The translations under genes were made by a program, and so were the position numbers. The notes below the pieces were generated by a model, which had not been told where the DNA came from, did no database searches, and saw nothing but the letters and a program-made list of their open reading frames with translations. Shown in pieces: positions 25,417-38,100 of a stretch of DNA of 64,000 nucleotides. This DNA comes from Ectocarpus siliculosus (taxonomy: Eukaryota > Sar > Phaeophyceae > Ectocarpales > Ectocarpaceae), in the NCBI GenBank assembly GCA_000310025.1, contig FN649740.1, positions 1,421,069-1,485,068 on the forward strand, written 5' to 3'. How positions within the stretch are numbered: the stretch's first letter is position 1; the number at the start of each line of letters is the position of its first letter.

Positions 25417-26034
25417 CTATACGGTATGTTGTGCGAAAATGCATGCTTCCATCATGCATGCATATGGAAGTACATGACACATATGTACCGCTGTAGCAAA
25501 CCACTGCTCCATACGGAGAGACCAACTGCCATTCGCTGCTGCTGCTGACCTTCATGACGGATGCTCTACACCGTGATTACGACATGGTTGCGACAAGATA
25601 TCTCGGGCAAACCGCTCTGAGGAACACCACCATCAGGGAAGCTGACAACAACCGCCACATTGTGGATGTATATCATTTGAAAACTTTCCGTGCTCTACTG
25701 ATGTTGTTTACCAACACCAAACACAACAAGAAACAAGCGAACATGATACAAACTGAATGCTATGCCCTACCTACCATGCACCAGGTGTACCATTCTCATC
25801 TACTGTAAGTATCACTGATACGTTACCCCAAAGGATCAAATACGTTTTGTAAATTCAAAAAACGGCGGGAAACAGCTGCTGCCTGTGAAATTAAAAAATC
25901 TGTAGATTTGCAAAACGAAGTACTGTAGTGTACTGCTGTAGCCTTCGTTCCATCTTCCATGATATTTACATTATTCCTAATATCTAACAAACCAGCAAGC
26001 TGTCAATAGACACTGGGCCGTGTCCCCTGTGAAG

Positions 26035-26133
26035 GTTACATTTTACAATACACGATACAACGGAGGGATTCTCCCCGATGTTTTGTCGCTGACCCAGAGA
26101 CCCACAGGAGATGTATTGTAAAATGTAAGTTAC
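26035..26133. repeat. Inverted repeat / hairpin
   Basis: The left arm gttacattttacaataca (26035-26052) is repeated inverted at 26112-26133 (tgtattgtaaaatgtaagttac), with about 59 bp between. It resembles a very short foldback element. Confidence 0.65.
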
Positions 26134-26254
26134 CTATAGTCTACACATGTTTTTGTACTTAGCACCATCTGGCTTCATTGATATAGTATAGACTTAGAGA
26201 GACTCGAAATATGTCCAGTACCCAGCCGGTTTTCCTCCACTCACTGAAAAGACT

Positions 26255-26313
26255 CCACCACATCCCGTTCGACTGTGGGTATATCTCGAATGGGTAGTCT
26301 TTCTGTGTGTGTA
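26255..26313. repeat. 59-bp dispersed repeat, copy 1
   Basis: 59 bp matching 47926-47984 with two transitions. The core contains its own small palindrome (cccgttcga / tcgaatggg). Flanks are unrelated. Confidence 0.85.
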
Positions 26314-27390
26314 GTCATTTTCCCTTGAACATGGTTGTTAGCCTCCCTGTACAACAGGGGAGGTATTGCTACCAGCTGCACGTTACTCGGAGAACAGAGT
26401 AGAACCACGGGTAGGGTCACATAACGAATTATTTGCTAATTTATCCTGGACTCCTCGTGATCACTGCTTGCTGTACTGCTGTAGCAAGCTAGTCTTGTTC
26501 TGTGGTACACATTTTTCTTGTATCGTCAGTTGGTGCATACAAAAAATACGAGAGTATTACTTCAAGCTCACGCTGTCCACATCGCACAGACTTTGTAGTG
26601 GCGGCTCTCGATCATGGTGATACATACACACCGCCCGACCCATAGGTAACTCTTCAGGCCAGACATCCCCACACAACACACTGGCATATTTGTGCTGAAA
26701 ACGAAGTGAAAAAAAACGGCACTGTCATCAGACGTCCTATGAATGTCGCGTGTCAGGAGAAGAATCGCATCCCCCGCCGCCGCCCCCACCGCTAGCCGTT
26801 TGTTTTTGTTGCAGACAGGGAGCCCGGGCAAGCTGTGAAGTAGACCATGGCTTGGAACTTGCCAAAATAGAAAAGGAACAGAGCTATATACTGTAGTCTC
26901 TATCAAGCACATGAAAATAAATGTAGAGGGAGGACACGACGAATCGACAGCAGTCTTCAGGGATTGACGCGGGGAGGGTGGTCGAATGGTCAGATGGAGG
27001 GGAACGTGGAACTCTTCACCAATCCCCTAATCCCTCACCACGCTGCCAACTTCTAGAGGATAAATATGCCAGCATCCGGGAGAGTATCAGCCAACTTTTG
27101 GGCACCACTTCCCCACAGCAGCATGTACGAGTAGGGTCACCCCCTTCGCACGGGGTCGGCAGCTTTTCGGGTCACCCACGAGAAGGATGCATTCCAACCC
27201 TTTCTTTCAATGACACATGTCACTTGCGGCAAAATTGAAGCGCCATTTTCGCAAAAGCGTCATGCTATTATCCATCTCCGTTACTGCGGACAGCGCATGT
27301 TGATCCGTGTCATCAGAGGAATCCAGCAGCACCACCGTCTTCGCCCTACCAACCAATGAACGATCCGTGCGACCATTCCGCGAAGAGCTA

Positions 27391-27438
27391 CACAAAACAA
27401 GGCGGTCACACAAAACAAGGCAGTCACACAAAACGAAT
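27391..27438. repeat. 18-bp tandem repeat, about 2.7 copies
   Basis: Unit cacaaaacaaggcggtca repeated with a single change and then a partial copy. It lies outside any gene I can support. Confidence 0.75.
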
Positions 27439-27496
27439 CCCTGGTACTACACATGTAGATTTGACCCTGGAGGCAACACGAGGCAGGCCACAAAAA

Positions 27497-28186
27497 TCAG
27501 CGTCTGCCTCCGCGCCCTCTTCTTCCTCCTCTCCCTCTCCTGCCATCCCAATCACTCGCGCCGCCCGCTGCTTTCCCGGTGATCTCCTCGCCGTCCACCC
27601 CCCGCCGCGCCACAACCTCCCCGCCCTCGAGGCTCCATGACCTTCCCTGGACCCTCTCTGCGCGGAATTTTCTGATCGGGCGTGGGCGTGGGGGCGGGGC
27701 AGCTGCGACCGGGGTGGCGACCGGGGAACCGTTCCCCTGTCTTTCAACGGGTGATGCCCTCCGCCGGCTGGTGGTGCCCATTGTTGTGGACGCAACGACA
27801 AGGGGGTCGATGACGGCACCAGCATCGTCGCCACTGGCGCCGCCGTTGCTTCTGCTGCTTCTGCTTCTGCTGCTGCTGCTGCTGTAACCACGCGCGCCAT
27901 CGACTACGGGCATGTCGGTCGACGTATTAGTTGTTGTTGCTTCGTCGACACCTGGGACGTTCTGCACGCGACCGACCACACCCCCAGCAAGCACCACCTG
28001 TGCGGGTCGACAGAGACGTACACAAAGGACAGGTAGGTCAACGTGGAGATAAGCGGGGGAATTTTGCTCGGTGACGAAGGCGGTCGTGCGAGCCCCCTCC
28101 GTGGTGCCGAAGAGGCGCTCTCGCTGGACCCTGTGGACAACGTTGCGATACCCTGCACGCTCTCGGGCACACGTCAGTTCTCTCAA
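27497..28186 (-). CDS. Hypothetical ORF, 229 codons, doubtful
   Basis: An uninterrupted minus-strand frame starting MRELTCARERAG. The first third has ordinary composition (GARTTAFVTEQNSPAYLHVD, LPVLCVRLCRPAQ). The middle is Ser/Arg- and Thr-rich, and the end is a Gly/Arg repeat (RRGRGGRRGRGG) that is also compatible with low-complexity DNA. A possible GT donor follows CRPAQ (gtggtg), so the true exon could be shorter. No domain is recognised. The alternative is GC-rich non-coding DNA with chance openness, since another minus frame is also open over 27424-27900. Confidence 0.25.
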   Translation of the reverse strand: MRELTCARERAGYRNVVHRVQRERLFGTTEGARTTAFVTEQNSPAYLHVDLPVLCVRLCRPAQVVLAGGVVGRVQNVPGVDEATTTNTSTDMPVVDGARGYSSSSSRSRSSRSNGGASGDDAGAVIDPLVVASTTMGTTSRRRASPVERQGNGSPVATPVAAAPPPRPRPIRKFRAERVQGRSWSLEGGEVVARRGVDGEEITGKAAGGASDWDGRRGRGGRRGRGGRR

Positions 28187-30728
28187 AGCCCAATTCCGCC
28201 ATCTACACCCTGCAGCTACAATGTACTTGTGCTATATGCTACATGAGGCGGGTCACCTTTATTCCACGGGGGTGGAAGCCCGAATTCGTCAAGAGCCTAC
28301 TGACAGTTCCCGGGGTAAGCTCCCCGGTGCGTTGGTGCTGCTTTTGGACCACTTCGACCGAAGTTCCCGGAGGAACGTTGCTCCTGTCGGAAAAAAAAAA
28401 AACAGCGCCGGGGTGGGGGTGGCGATCAAGATTCAGAAATACCGTTTCGCCGAACTAGGTGGGACGGAAGTTGAACATCCAAAACCCATGATTCGAAAAA
28501 CAAAACATGCTGCGGAGTTGAGTGCCAAAGCCAATACCCAGAGCCACAGGCGCGTGTGTCTCTTCCGTGCCGGTGCTGAAACAAGGCTCAAGAGGATTCA
28601 ACGTGCCCCCAAAAGCCAAGTGTTGACGCATTACTCCGCGGTTTTCATTGGCTGCGTCTGCGTTACGCCTCGCCGTTGTGGTCGTTAGCCGACCTAAGCC
28701 ACCCGAACCGTAACCTTGCTTCTTACTTCTGATGGATGCAAGGTTGCCCTGAGTTGGGTCGATTCTACGCACAGGTGCGGTGGGTGGTTGGGTAGGTGCC
28801 ATAGGCCGGCATTTTGGGAGGGGCGCGGTGTTGCTCTTTCGATCGCCACGCTCGCGGTCCCGTGCTTCGTGTGCTCCTCGTCACCCCTTCTTTGGTGCTT
28901 GAACGCCACCGGATTCCGCACGTTGAAAATGACAACGTCCGGGCGAGGCACAATGAAACTCGTATTGTGAGGTTTTGACGATCGACGTCAACCCCGTCCA
29001 GCCCGATAATTCTTTGCAGAGGGGGAGTCGGCGTATGGAACCCCTGCCGAGGGTCATTCTTATAGCAGTACACTGCCGTGTGGAGTATCGCAAACGAACA
29101 AAGTGCCGGCCAGGGTGTGTTCTTTGTAACACATTTCTTTTGGTCTTTTACGTACCCTGGTGCCATCATCCCGTATGGGTGGTGCGAAAACCCCGATCCC
29201 GGTGCGCAAGTGCGCTTATTCGTTTCGCTCTTACAAAAAAATGAGCTTGTCCAACGCTCCGGTGCCGCGATCCCTCCATAAAAAGGGGTGTAACAAGGAG
29301 TATTGAATGAACAAACAGCGGCCATATTCGTACTTTTTAGATTCTCGGCGAATTCCGTTCGGCAAACAAAAGCCTCGGCAAAAGAGCCACGCGCCGACTG
29401 TTCGCTCAACGCAAGCAGTCTTCTGCCGTTTGACTTCGAGAACACTTCGTTCGTCGCAACCAACCACGCACCAATGCACGCACGTTCAAAGGAAAGCGGA
29501 CCTCGGAGGCAGCCCTGCATGAGCAGGGTCATTTATAAACAAACTGCGGCCATATTCATACGGGGCTTTACATGATCACCCACATGCGATCAAACAACTT
29601 GATTCATTCCCACGCGTGGGCCGCCACAGCGTATGCATCAAAGGAGTGGCGCACCCATGATACCCTCGCCGCATTAAAAGTTCCAACTGAGACCCGTTAG
29701 AGATCAAAGAGCGGCCCGCCGGCAGCACGCAAGCTTACAATACCCAAGCGAGGTTTGGGTCGGTGCTAGGGTGCGGTATCACCGATCCCGATGCGGAAAT
29801 CGGATTAGCTGCATTAAATCATGCCGCTCTTGCTTGTTGTGCACTCGATTAGATGACTCCGCTTTGCCTGCGCCGTTGGTGCTGTACTTCAACAATCCAA
29901 CACCTTGGAACTACTGCTGTATTATATGCCACCTTGAATCTATGCTTCCACAAGCGCTTTGCATTTCTAAGTATACAGCACTTCGTTTAAGCAAGAGCCC
30001 GTGCTCTATTAACTACCTATGGTATGGTGTGTCCTGTCTATATGTAGTCACCTCCGCTGTCCTGCCCGCGGTCCATAGTCTGGCGAGCGTCGCCCTGCGC
30101 CGCGACCCCTCCCTCCTCCTCCTCCTCCTCCTCCTCTCCTTCGTCCTTCGAGGGCACTGCTGCTAAACATACCTCGTCCAGCTCTTATTCTTGTCGCCAA
30201 CACTGCGCTTTGGTTTCCTTTCATTTGTCTCGCATCTGCTGGCGGCAGCAGCACGGAGTTTTTAGTACTGGGTGTCTTGCCTCCTATCCGGCGGCCCCGC
30301 TGGGATAGCAGCGACGACGACGTGAACGCTAATGCTTGCTGCGTTGTTACTGCACGGCCCGGTGCTACAACTCTCGAATGGCAATGCTGTAGAGAACGAC
30401 AGACCACGCACAACATCACCCACTTTCCCCCGACCATTTGACGCCTCCAGCTCCAACTATGAGCGCCCACAGAGTCCGGGGGGGCGAGACTACATCAGGC
30501 AGCCGTGCGAGCGGCGTAACAACACAACGAAAGATAATGAGAGAGACCAATCGCCCGCTCACGCTGGTGCCTCGTACACGCGGGTACCCATGGCGGAGCC
30601 CCCTCGATGCGTAAGAAGACAGAACCACTTTCAGACTCACTCTACCTTTGCATTTACTTGCCAAAGCCGTTGCTGCCGTAGGTGCACGCCACCCTCGACC
30701 GCGGACAGGGTGTGCTTCTGTGCACATC
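28187..30728. other. Intergenic region upstream of the sugar transporter
   Basis: No gene seen. A 255-codon minus frame (28765-29532) has no motif and unusual composition. An imperfect ~28-bp direct repeat containing gcggccatattc occurs at 29308-29335 and 29536-29563. A (CTC)n run lies at about 30112-30136. TACTGCTGTA is at 29912-29921. Confidence 0.45.
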
Positions 30729-33700
30729 ATGCCGGCTCCAACCGATGCCAACGGCAAGAACACGCTCCTGCCACCCATCAGCGCGGTGCCGACGTCGACC
30801 CTACTCCAGCCCGGGCAAGACCACGAAGGGTTCAGCCCTTCGCCCTCGTACGGAGCCTTCGTGCCCGTGACGGATGAGTTCCTGCCCCTGGGAGGCGGCG
30901 ATGAGAACGCCTGGGGGCAGGTGGGCCGCGTGTACGCGAGCGAGATGTCTGAGGAGGAGGAGGAGGACGTCGACCCGGGCAGGATCTCGGCCACCGCGCT
31001 GATCTACCTGTGCGCCTTGTGCTCCTCGTTGACCTCGGTGCTGCTGGGCTACGGTAAGCAGAGAGGCAGACGGCGGCGGCGGCGGCGGTAGGGAGAGCGG
31101 GTGTTTGCTGGTAGTGCTGCTGGCTTGTGTGTGGCCCAAGGCTTGGCTTCTTCTCTGTCTTCTTCGTCGTTATTGCCGCTCTTGCTGGGCTCTGTAGATA
31201 GAAGAGCCGGTTTGCGCCTTCAACTGCATGTGTGCGCATGCTTGTACGCACAAGTACTATGATACAAGACGGCTAACGACAACATGAACGGGACCTGCAT
31301 CACAGAGTTGTTCGTAAGCACACCGTTGCCGTGACTTTGCGTTCTGTTTGGGCCGTTTTCGCGACCATTCCAAGAGATGTGCACCTCTTGTCATGCATAG
31401 CGCGCGTCATACATGAAGATACTGTACCCGCGCGGTGCGTTGCTCCGAGGGCACGAGGGTCCTCCGACCATTACCGCAAAGGAAAGCGGCAGCGAACCCA
31501 GAACAATTTTTGTCGGGTACAAAACAGCTCGCACGCTAAGGGGGTTTTGCTACGTATACGTATCACGAAGTACAACAGGTTGGACGTGTTGGATAAAGAA
31601 CGCAATCGGGGAAGTTGGGTTAGGGTTAGGAAATAGGGTCTGCGTACCCCCTCCCTATTCTATTTCCTCATACGCGTAATTTCTGGCGAAGGCTGTCCAT
31701 ATCCCTAACCCTGAATAACCCCCCAATTTCCCCGGTTGAATATTTTATCCAACATGCTCACTTAGAAAATAGAAAAACCCTGAGAAGGCTATTGCTGGAT
31801 ATTGGTAGCGGCGTGTCCAGAACAGCGCGCACGCAGTCCAGTCTCGTTCCGTGCACGGCACGCCAAAGTTTCCCCTCGTTTTGACATTTGGACATCCATC
31901 CCAACATCATTTGAACGCAGTTCATGCGTTGGGCCCCTCGCGGAGGAGCTCCGCAGGTGTCAACCGCGCTTGGCATTGCGTGCGAAGCAGAATGGTCACC
32001 GAACACAAGAGTAACTCTTGTCGCCACCAGAAAACTGTGTTACCCCCAGTCAAACTGCCCCGTTACGTTGGGTTTGGCGCGCCGATCCAACCATAGCGAA
32101 GAAAGCCACTCACTGCAAATGCATTCAATGCAATCCCCGCACCCCCTTCGACTGCTGGGAGGTGTTATCTCGATAGGTTTACATCAGTCTTTCGGTGATT
32201 GTGTTTAACTCTTCTAAAGCGTTTCAAGAATCACGAACGTCGAATGAAACTGCAAATGCACGCCGTAGTGTTGCAGTAGTACCTGGTATCAGATACGTGG
32301 CCCTGTAGGGCTCACGAAACTTGTGTGGAGGACGCGTTTTCCCAAGGGAAAGAATCGCACGCTGCCTAATTGAATAACAAAATAGTTTTTGAGTGTGCGG
32401 ATCAAGCAGCTTTAGTTGGACGCGTTCGTGCGAAATCTCCAAAACATTCTTGATGCTCGTACCTTCCTTGCCCGTGCTTATGCCCCAACAAAGTTGCGGT
32501 CTCGCACATTCGGCATCGTTTTTTTACTTTTTGGTCACAGATACGTGGTTGCATAGCTAGACTAATCCCTCCCGCACACCAGCTACTTCAGCTACTTCTA
32601 TGCATGCATGCGCGTCTGTTCCGTTTATTGTGTATTATTTTGAGTTGCTTTACACGTGAATTTTCGATGTCGTCACCGAAACCGCGCTCTCTCTTGAAAC
32701 GGCCGTCGTGTTGACCTCCTGGCGGGAAGCTTCGAAACCTCCGGGACACATCTTGAGCCGTTTCCACGCGCGGCTTCGTGCTGCTTCGCGCGCCCTCAGA
32801 CACCATCTTCTATCGAGAGGGCGATCTGATCTCGTAGGCCGTACTTGTGACGCGATGAGCACGGGACGTGTCTCTATCGAATTCCGCCGTCTTGTTGTCG
32901 GTTGTGCACGCTTGATTGTATGCATACACAGGGGCACGCTTTGTCCTCGCCGCCCCTTTCCTGCCTCAGTAACAGCCCTCCCCCCTCCTTATTCGTGTCT
33001 TGTGCTGTTGCGAAGACGTCGGGGTGATGTCGGCGGCGATTCTGGATATCGAGGAGGACATGGGCCTTTCTCCCCTTCAGGCCGAGATTTTGGTGGGATC
33101 GCTCAACGTCATCGCCGCGTTCGGTGGGCTCATCGCAGGTACAGCGAGAGGCGTATCGTAAGCGGGGGAGCCAGCGTGTTCCCTCCACCCCCACCTCGGG
33201 GTAGAAGGAGGATCTTCTTTGTGCTTCGAAGTATTGAATTACTTCATATTACACGTATTAAATGATCATGTTGAAACAAGAGCGGGATACACGCTGGTAC
33301 GCATAGGTTTGTGTGCGTTTGTCTATTTTTGGATTTTGGGGAAGACCGATAGCGTGCGTGCAGCTTGTAGTCCCCATGAGGTGGCATACCGGAAAAGGAT
33401 CGCTCGTAGTTTACAGTGGTCTTGGTAATATACGTACTGTTTTGTTTTTTTTGTCTTCACTTCAGATCAGCGCTCACAGCACTTGTGCCGTTCACTCAAA
33501 GCCGTGGTCACATACTCATACCGAAAAATGATGGCTCGTTGTTTGCTTATAGGTCAGGAGTAAGGGTGAGCGTGTTTTGTTTCTTTTCGAACAAGGGCTG
33601 CGTCCGAGAAGATGGGATCACGTTCTCTCGTCGGTGTCATAGGGAGGAGGGGGGCAAGACAAAGGAGAGCAGTAGCGCCAACGAAGAAAGAGAACACCAC

Positions 33701-35154
33701 AAGAGAAACATCAGAGCAAACTGGTCCCTCAGCAGTAGTCCGCTGAACTCGTGACACGAGGAACTACATGTGCGAACCCAGCGTCATGCGCTTGCCGCAC
33801 CAGCAGCATCAGACAACACGCTCGTGTTGCTCTCCTGCTCGCATACTTCGACCTTGCTCTCTGTTTCGAACGCGGAGGTTTTGGCCGTTCTCTTGGGCAT
33901 CTCACCGCGTTTTACATAACACGGAACTCCCAGACACGAGCCCATAGTATGATCTGCGTAGCCTGCGTTGCATCGTTAATCCGTGTTTCTGTTCCTAGCG
34001 TGGTTTTCTCTGTTCAGTCTCCTGTTTCCGTGCTCGAACATCCTCGTGATGGTATCTACATACATAGTAGCTGCTGAACGTTTCTCCCATCGTGTCATGC
34101 GCGGTCCCAGGTAGCAACCTCGAAGGACAGTTTCGTGTGCTGCTCGTCTTGTGCAAGAATTGGGTACCTTCGTCAAGCACCCCTAATAAATCTCTACCTC
34201 CGGATTCCAATCTCGTCCCCCCGTGCACCATGCCACCACCTCCACCAGTCGCGCCCCCGCGCAAGAACACACGACCGCAAAGCACGCGCGCACACACTCC
34301 GGCTAGACACAACTGCCCCCTTGCTTATTGGTCAAGTCAGCCAGAGTGGTCGGTGCTTTTCGGCAAAGATAAACACGCACACTACAACGTCAACCCTTTA
34401 CCCCTATCCTAAAACCAACATTTTTTCTCCCCCACGATAAATGCATAATACACGGTGAAAAAAAACAGGCAAGGCCTCCGACGCCCTCGGCCGGAAGACG
34501 GCCATCGCGATAGCGTGCGGCATTTTCATCACGGGGGCCGGGGGCATGACGCTGTCGATGACGTACGCCCAGCTCCTGACGGGGCGGCTCCTGACGGGGC
34601 TGGGGGTGGGGTGCGGGTTCGTCGTGGCCCCCGTGTACATCACGGAGATCACGCCCCCGCACATCCGAGGGAAGCTGGTGGCGCTCACGGACATCATGAT
34701 CAACATCGGGATCTTGCTCGGTGAGTGGTTTTTATTTGGTCGAACAAATCAGTACGTACGTGAAGTGTGTCCGGTCCTGCTGCTCCTCTTTTGTGTGTTC
34801 GAGCGGCTGCTCGACACTGCTTTGTTTCTGTCGTCACTCCGCCTGGTCTCCCCCTTCCCGCTGAGTTTGTCCCAATAGTCGAGACATGTCTTTTTCAAGC
34901 AACGCGTTGAGTCTTGTCTGTTTCCAACGTTGGCCTGCTGTCCGACCGTTGTTACCGGGACAAATTGTGAAGTATATGTGTAGGCTTGGGAATGCGGGTG
35001 TTTAGAAATTATGGGTTTTGGAAGAGGGGTGGAGAAATTGGGCGTACGGCTGTAAGTGGGATGGAGTAACCAGGGTCCTATCAATCAATATGGGGCTCGA
35101 AATGTATTTCCAAATTTTGTCCTTCTCGGGTCTACGCAGCAGCAGCAGCATCTT

Positions 35155-35190
<36 letters not shown>

Positions 35191-38100
35191 AGTATTTTTT
35201 TATGCGTACACAGTGCGTGAACTTGTGCGTCTACATGTTGAGTCCCAAGTGCCAAGCCCTCCTGAGATGGCTAAACGAGGCTGAGGACAATCCCTCGCTG
35301 CATTGCCGGGTATTGCTTTGTCCTTCGTGGCAGCAGCTGATTCCCCGTTCATGTCTCGTGCTAGACTAGGGACCCTGGGGTCGTGCCGCCCCGTGGTCGT
35401 GACATGTCCACTACCATTTTTTTTGTTTGGGTTACATTTGGATATGGTCTAGGTGTTAGTTGTTGCGGTTGTCCCTCGTTCGTGTGGTGACCTTCCTTCG
35501 ATAAGAACCCCGTTACATCTTCAACCCGCCGCGCTCACGGACGTGTCCCGTTACTTTAAATCGTCCCGTTAATTTTTTGGCCTCGTGAAGGGTACATCAC
35601 CGGGTTCGCGTGCCAGGAGCTGATCCCCCCCGTGTGGCTCAAGTGGAGGATAATGCTGGGCCTCGGGATTTTGCCTCCAGCGGTCATCGTCATCAGCCTC
35701 ACTTTCCTGCCGGAGTCGCCGAGGTGGCTGATCTCCAGGGGGCGAATCAGGGAGGGCTACCAGGTGATTGCGTCTTGTTTGTGTGATACATGGTGGGCAG
35801 GTTTAAGAAAATACGCATCAAACCAAAGAAAGAAAAGGCTACTCGTTAGAGACATACTATAACCAGAGCCGAAGGGGATGTGTTTGAAGGCGTAGACAAA
35901 GGCGTACGTAGACAGTAAACAAACCGAGTTTTGTTGGAACAATTCGAATTGCCCTGCGGGGTGCCCGGGAGAGTGTTGTTCCGCTTGGCCTTTTTGTTGG
36001 CGGTATGCGTATCTCATTTCGTGTGTGCCCTCTCCTCTTGTTGAGAGAGGTCGTATGATACATGATACACCTAGCTTTCGTTCGCCCCCCCCCGTCTTAC
36101 GTGAGCTGACCTCTACTTTTTCTACTTTCACTCCTTTTTCTTCGTGTGTGTGATTTTGGTAAATTATCACTGCAATGGGTGTTCTCCTACGGTGCTTGCT
36201 GCTGCCAGTCGTTTCGCTTGCGCTTCCCTTGCCTTGCCTTTGTTTCAACCATGAACGATTGCGATGATACACCCACGACAACGACGAAAAACAACCCCGC
36301 TACATGCACCACCCCCAACAATAACCATCACCGCGAACACCAACACCAACTAAACGACAAAATAAATCGCCCTGTTACGTCCACCACCACCACCACCACC
36401 ACCTCCTCCTCCTCCAACAACAACAACAACAACAACACCCACCACCACCAACGCTACCAACAATAACGACGAACAAACTACCATCGACACCACGAACATC
36501 AATAACGACAACAACGGCCATCATCCCCACGAACAACAACGACAACGACACCCACCACCACCAATGATATGTACCGACAACAACAGGTGCTCGGGAGGGT
36601 GATTGACGACCCCATCGAAGCCAAGGAAACCCTGCAGGTGCGTGCAGCGACATGACGTGTTTGCTTGTGTCGTCTACAAAATTCATTTGGACGTAACGTC
36701 AGTCTTTGTACACCTTTGGGCATGTTTCGGTTTTCTGGAAACGTCGGCCGGGGTTTACGCTGAAGACGATGATAACAGAAGAGTGTTTCGTTTTTGTTTC
36801 GAGGTGCGGCAATGGGTTGGGCACAGAGTGCACCATGAAAATGGCGTCAACGTCGTAGATTGTACACGAAAAAAGCTCTTGTTTGTTTTTTTTTGGGGGG
36901 GGGACATGCGCTATACAACGGAGGCGCAATTTAACGCTTTCTGTATTTGTGTCGGCCCAGCAGTAGTGTACCGTCCGTGCCCAAACGGGTCGTTTTTGTG
37001 TCATCTCGCACCATCCATGATTACCAAGTCGGTTTAAGGGTGGTATCTCGTAACGGCACACGCTCGCCGGCGCCCTCTGTCGTTGGTCCTACAGGCCATC
37101 GTCAAGTCTGTGCAGTCCCACGGCAACGCCGCGAACGGGGGTGACAACAACGAAGAGCCCGGGTGGATGGAAGTCCTGTGGCCGAGGTACGATCCGACAA
37201 GCGCTGGCTGTGGGTGTGGTGGTGATGACGGGGCTGGATTTGTTCACGTGGATTCGCGAGGGGTGTTGTACCGCAATGGTGCCGTCTGAAATAGTGCTGG
37301 GCCCCTCTATTGAGCGCGGTAAATTTGCAGTGGCACAGGTTTTAGGCGGGTATGGATGGCGCAAGCTGTATATTCTCCAGTTTGAGTAGCGCGGGAGCCT
37401 CCGGTAAAGGTGCGATTACTTTAGTAGCGCTGTACTGTAAAGCTTATGGTAAGGCCTCTACGGACTGCTGTACGTTCATCGTGTTAAAAAAAAAATGGGT
37501 CTTGAGGTGCAAGTGCGTGTGCTCGGATGGAGAAGAACGGCCAAGAAACGCGTCGTTTGCAATTCCTTCCTCCATGTCTTGTTTTCTCTCGACAACACAG
37601 AGACACGCGCGCTCGCTGATCTCATTTTTTTTTTTTCTCTCTCGCTCTCTCTCGACGTGTGCGCACCATGGCGAAAACACGTGCCGTGCCACTCAACACG
37701 TGCCATCCGTTCTGCGCACCGCCGCGGCTGCTGACGCCAGCGATAAGGTTGTCGGGGCAGCGTTGTTCGTGGGGCTGGGGCTAGGGTTCTGGCAGCAGGC
37801 CAGCGGCTCGGAGGCGGCGGTGTACTACTCCCCCCACGTGCTAGAGGTGAGTGGAGTCTACGGAAGACAAGGACGACAAGGGGAGGATGGCGGCGGGCCA
37901 CGGATGCGATGGTTGTAGAACGGTCTGCCTTCCGGTGACCTTTTGGGCGGTGGTTTGTCGCTCTTCTCGGGTACGGTTTCGTGTATTGAAGGGGATCCTC
38001 GGGATGGAGCTTTTACAACGGTGATGCAGTTAAGACCGCACCACTGTGGCATGCCAACAGGAAGGGATGAACGGTTGGTGGTGGTGCTCGATGGTACCGA

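Larger units (their letters stand above)
24710..27496. other. Intergenic, repeat-bearing, no gene seen
   Basis: Upstream of the bHLH-PAS start. It holds a TIR element (25203-25416), a hairpin (26035-26133), one copy of a 59-bp dispersed repeat (26255-26313) and two copies of TACTGCTGTA (25931, 26474). A plus-strand frame across 24637-25548 is long but covers the repeat and has no recognisable domain. Confidence 0.5.

Noticed and set aside
28765-29532. 255-codon minus frame
   Set aside because: Cys/Thr/Arg-scattered composition with no motif or splice partners; treated as chance openness.
37141-37389. Frame after transporter exon 6 that reads RQALAVGVV, like a helix 7 start
   Set aside because: It is out of frame with exon 6. 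The donor at 37187 joined to 37741 gives LWPSDKVVGAALFVG, which matches the family better and keeps phase.
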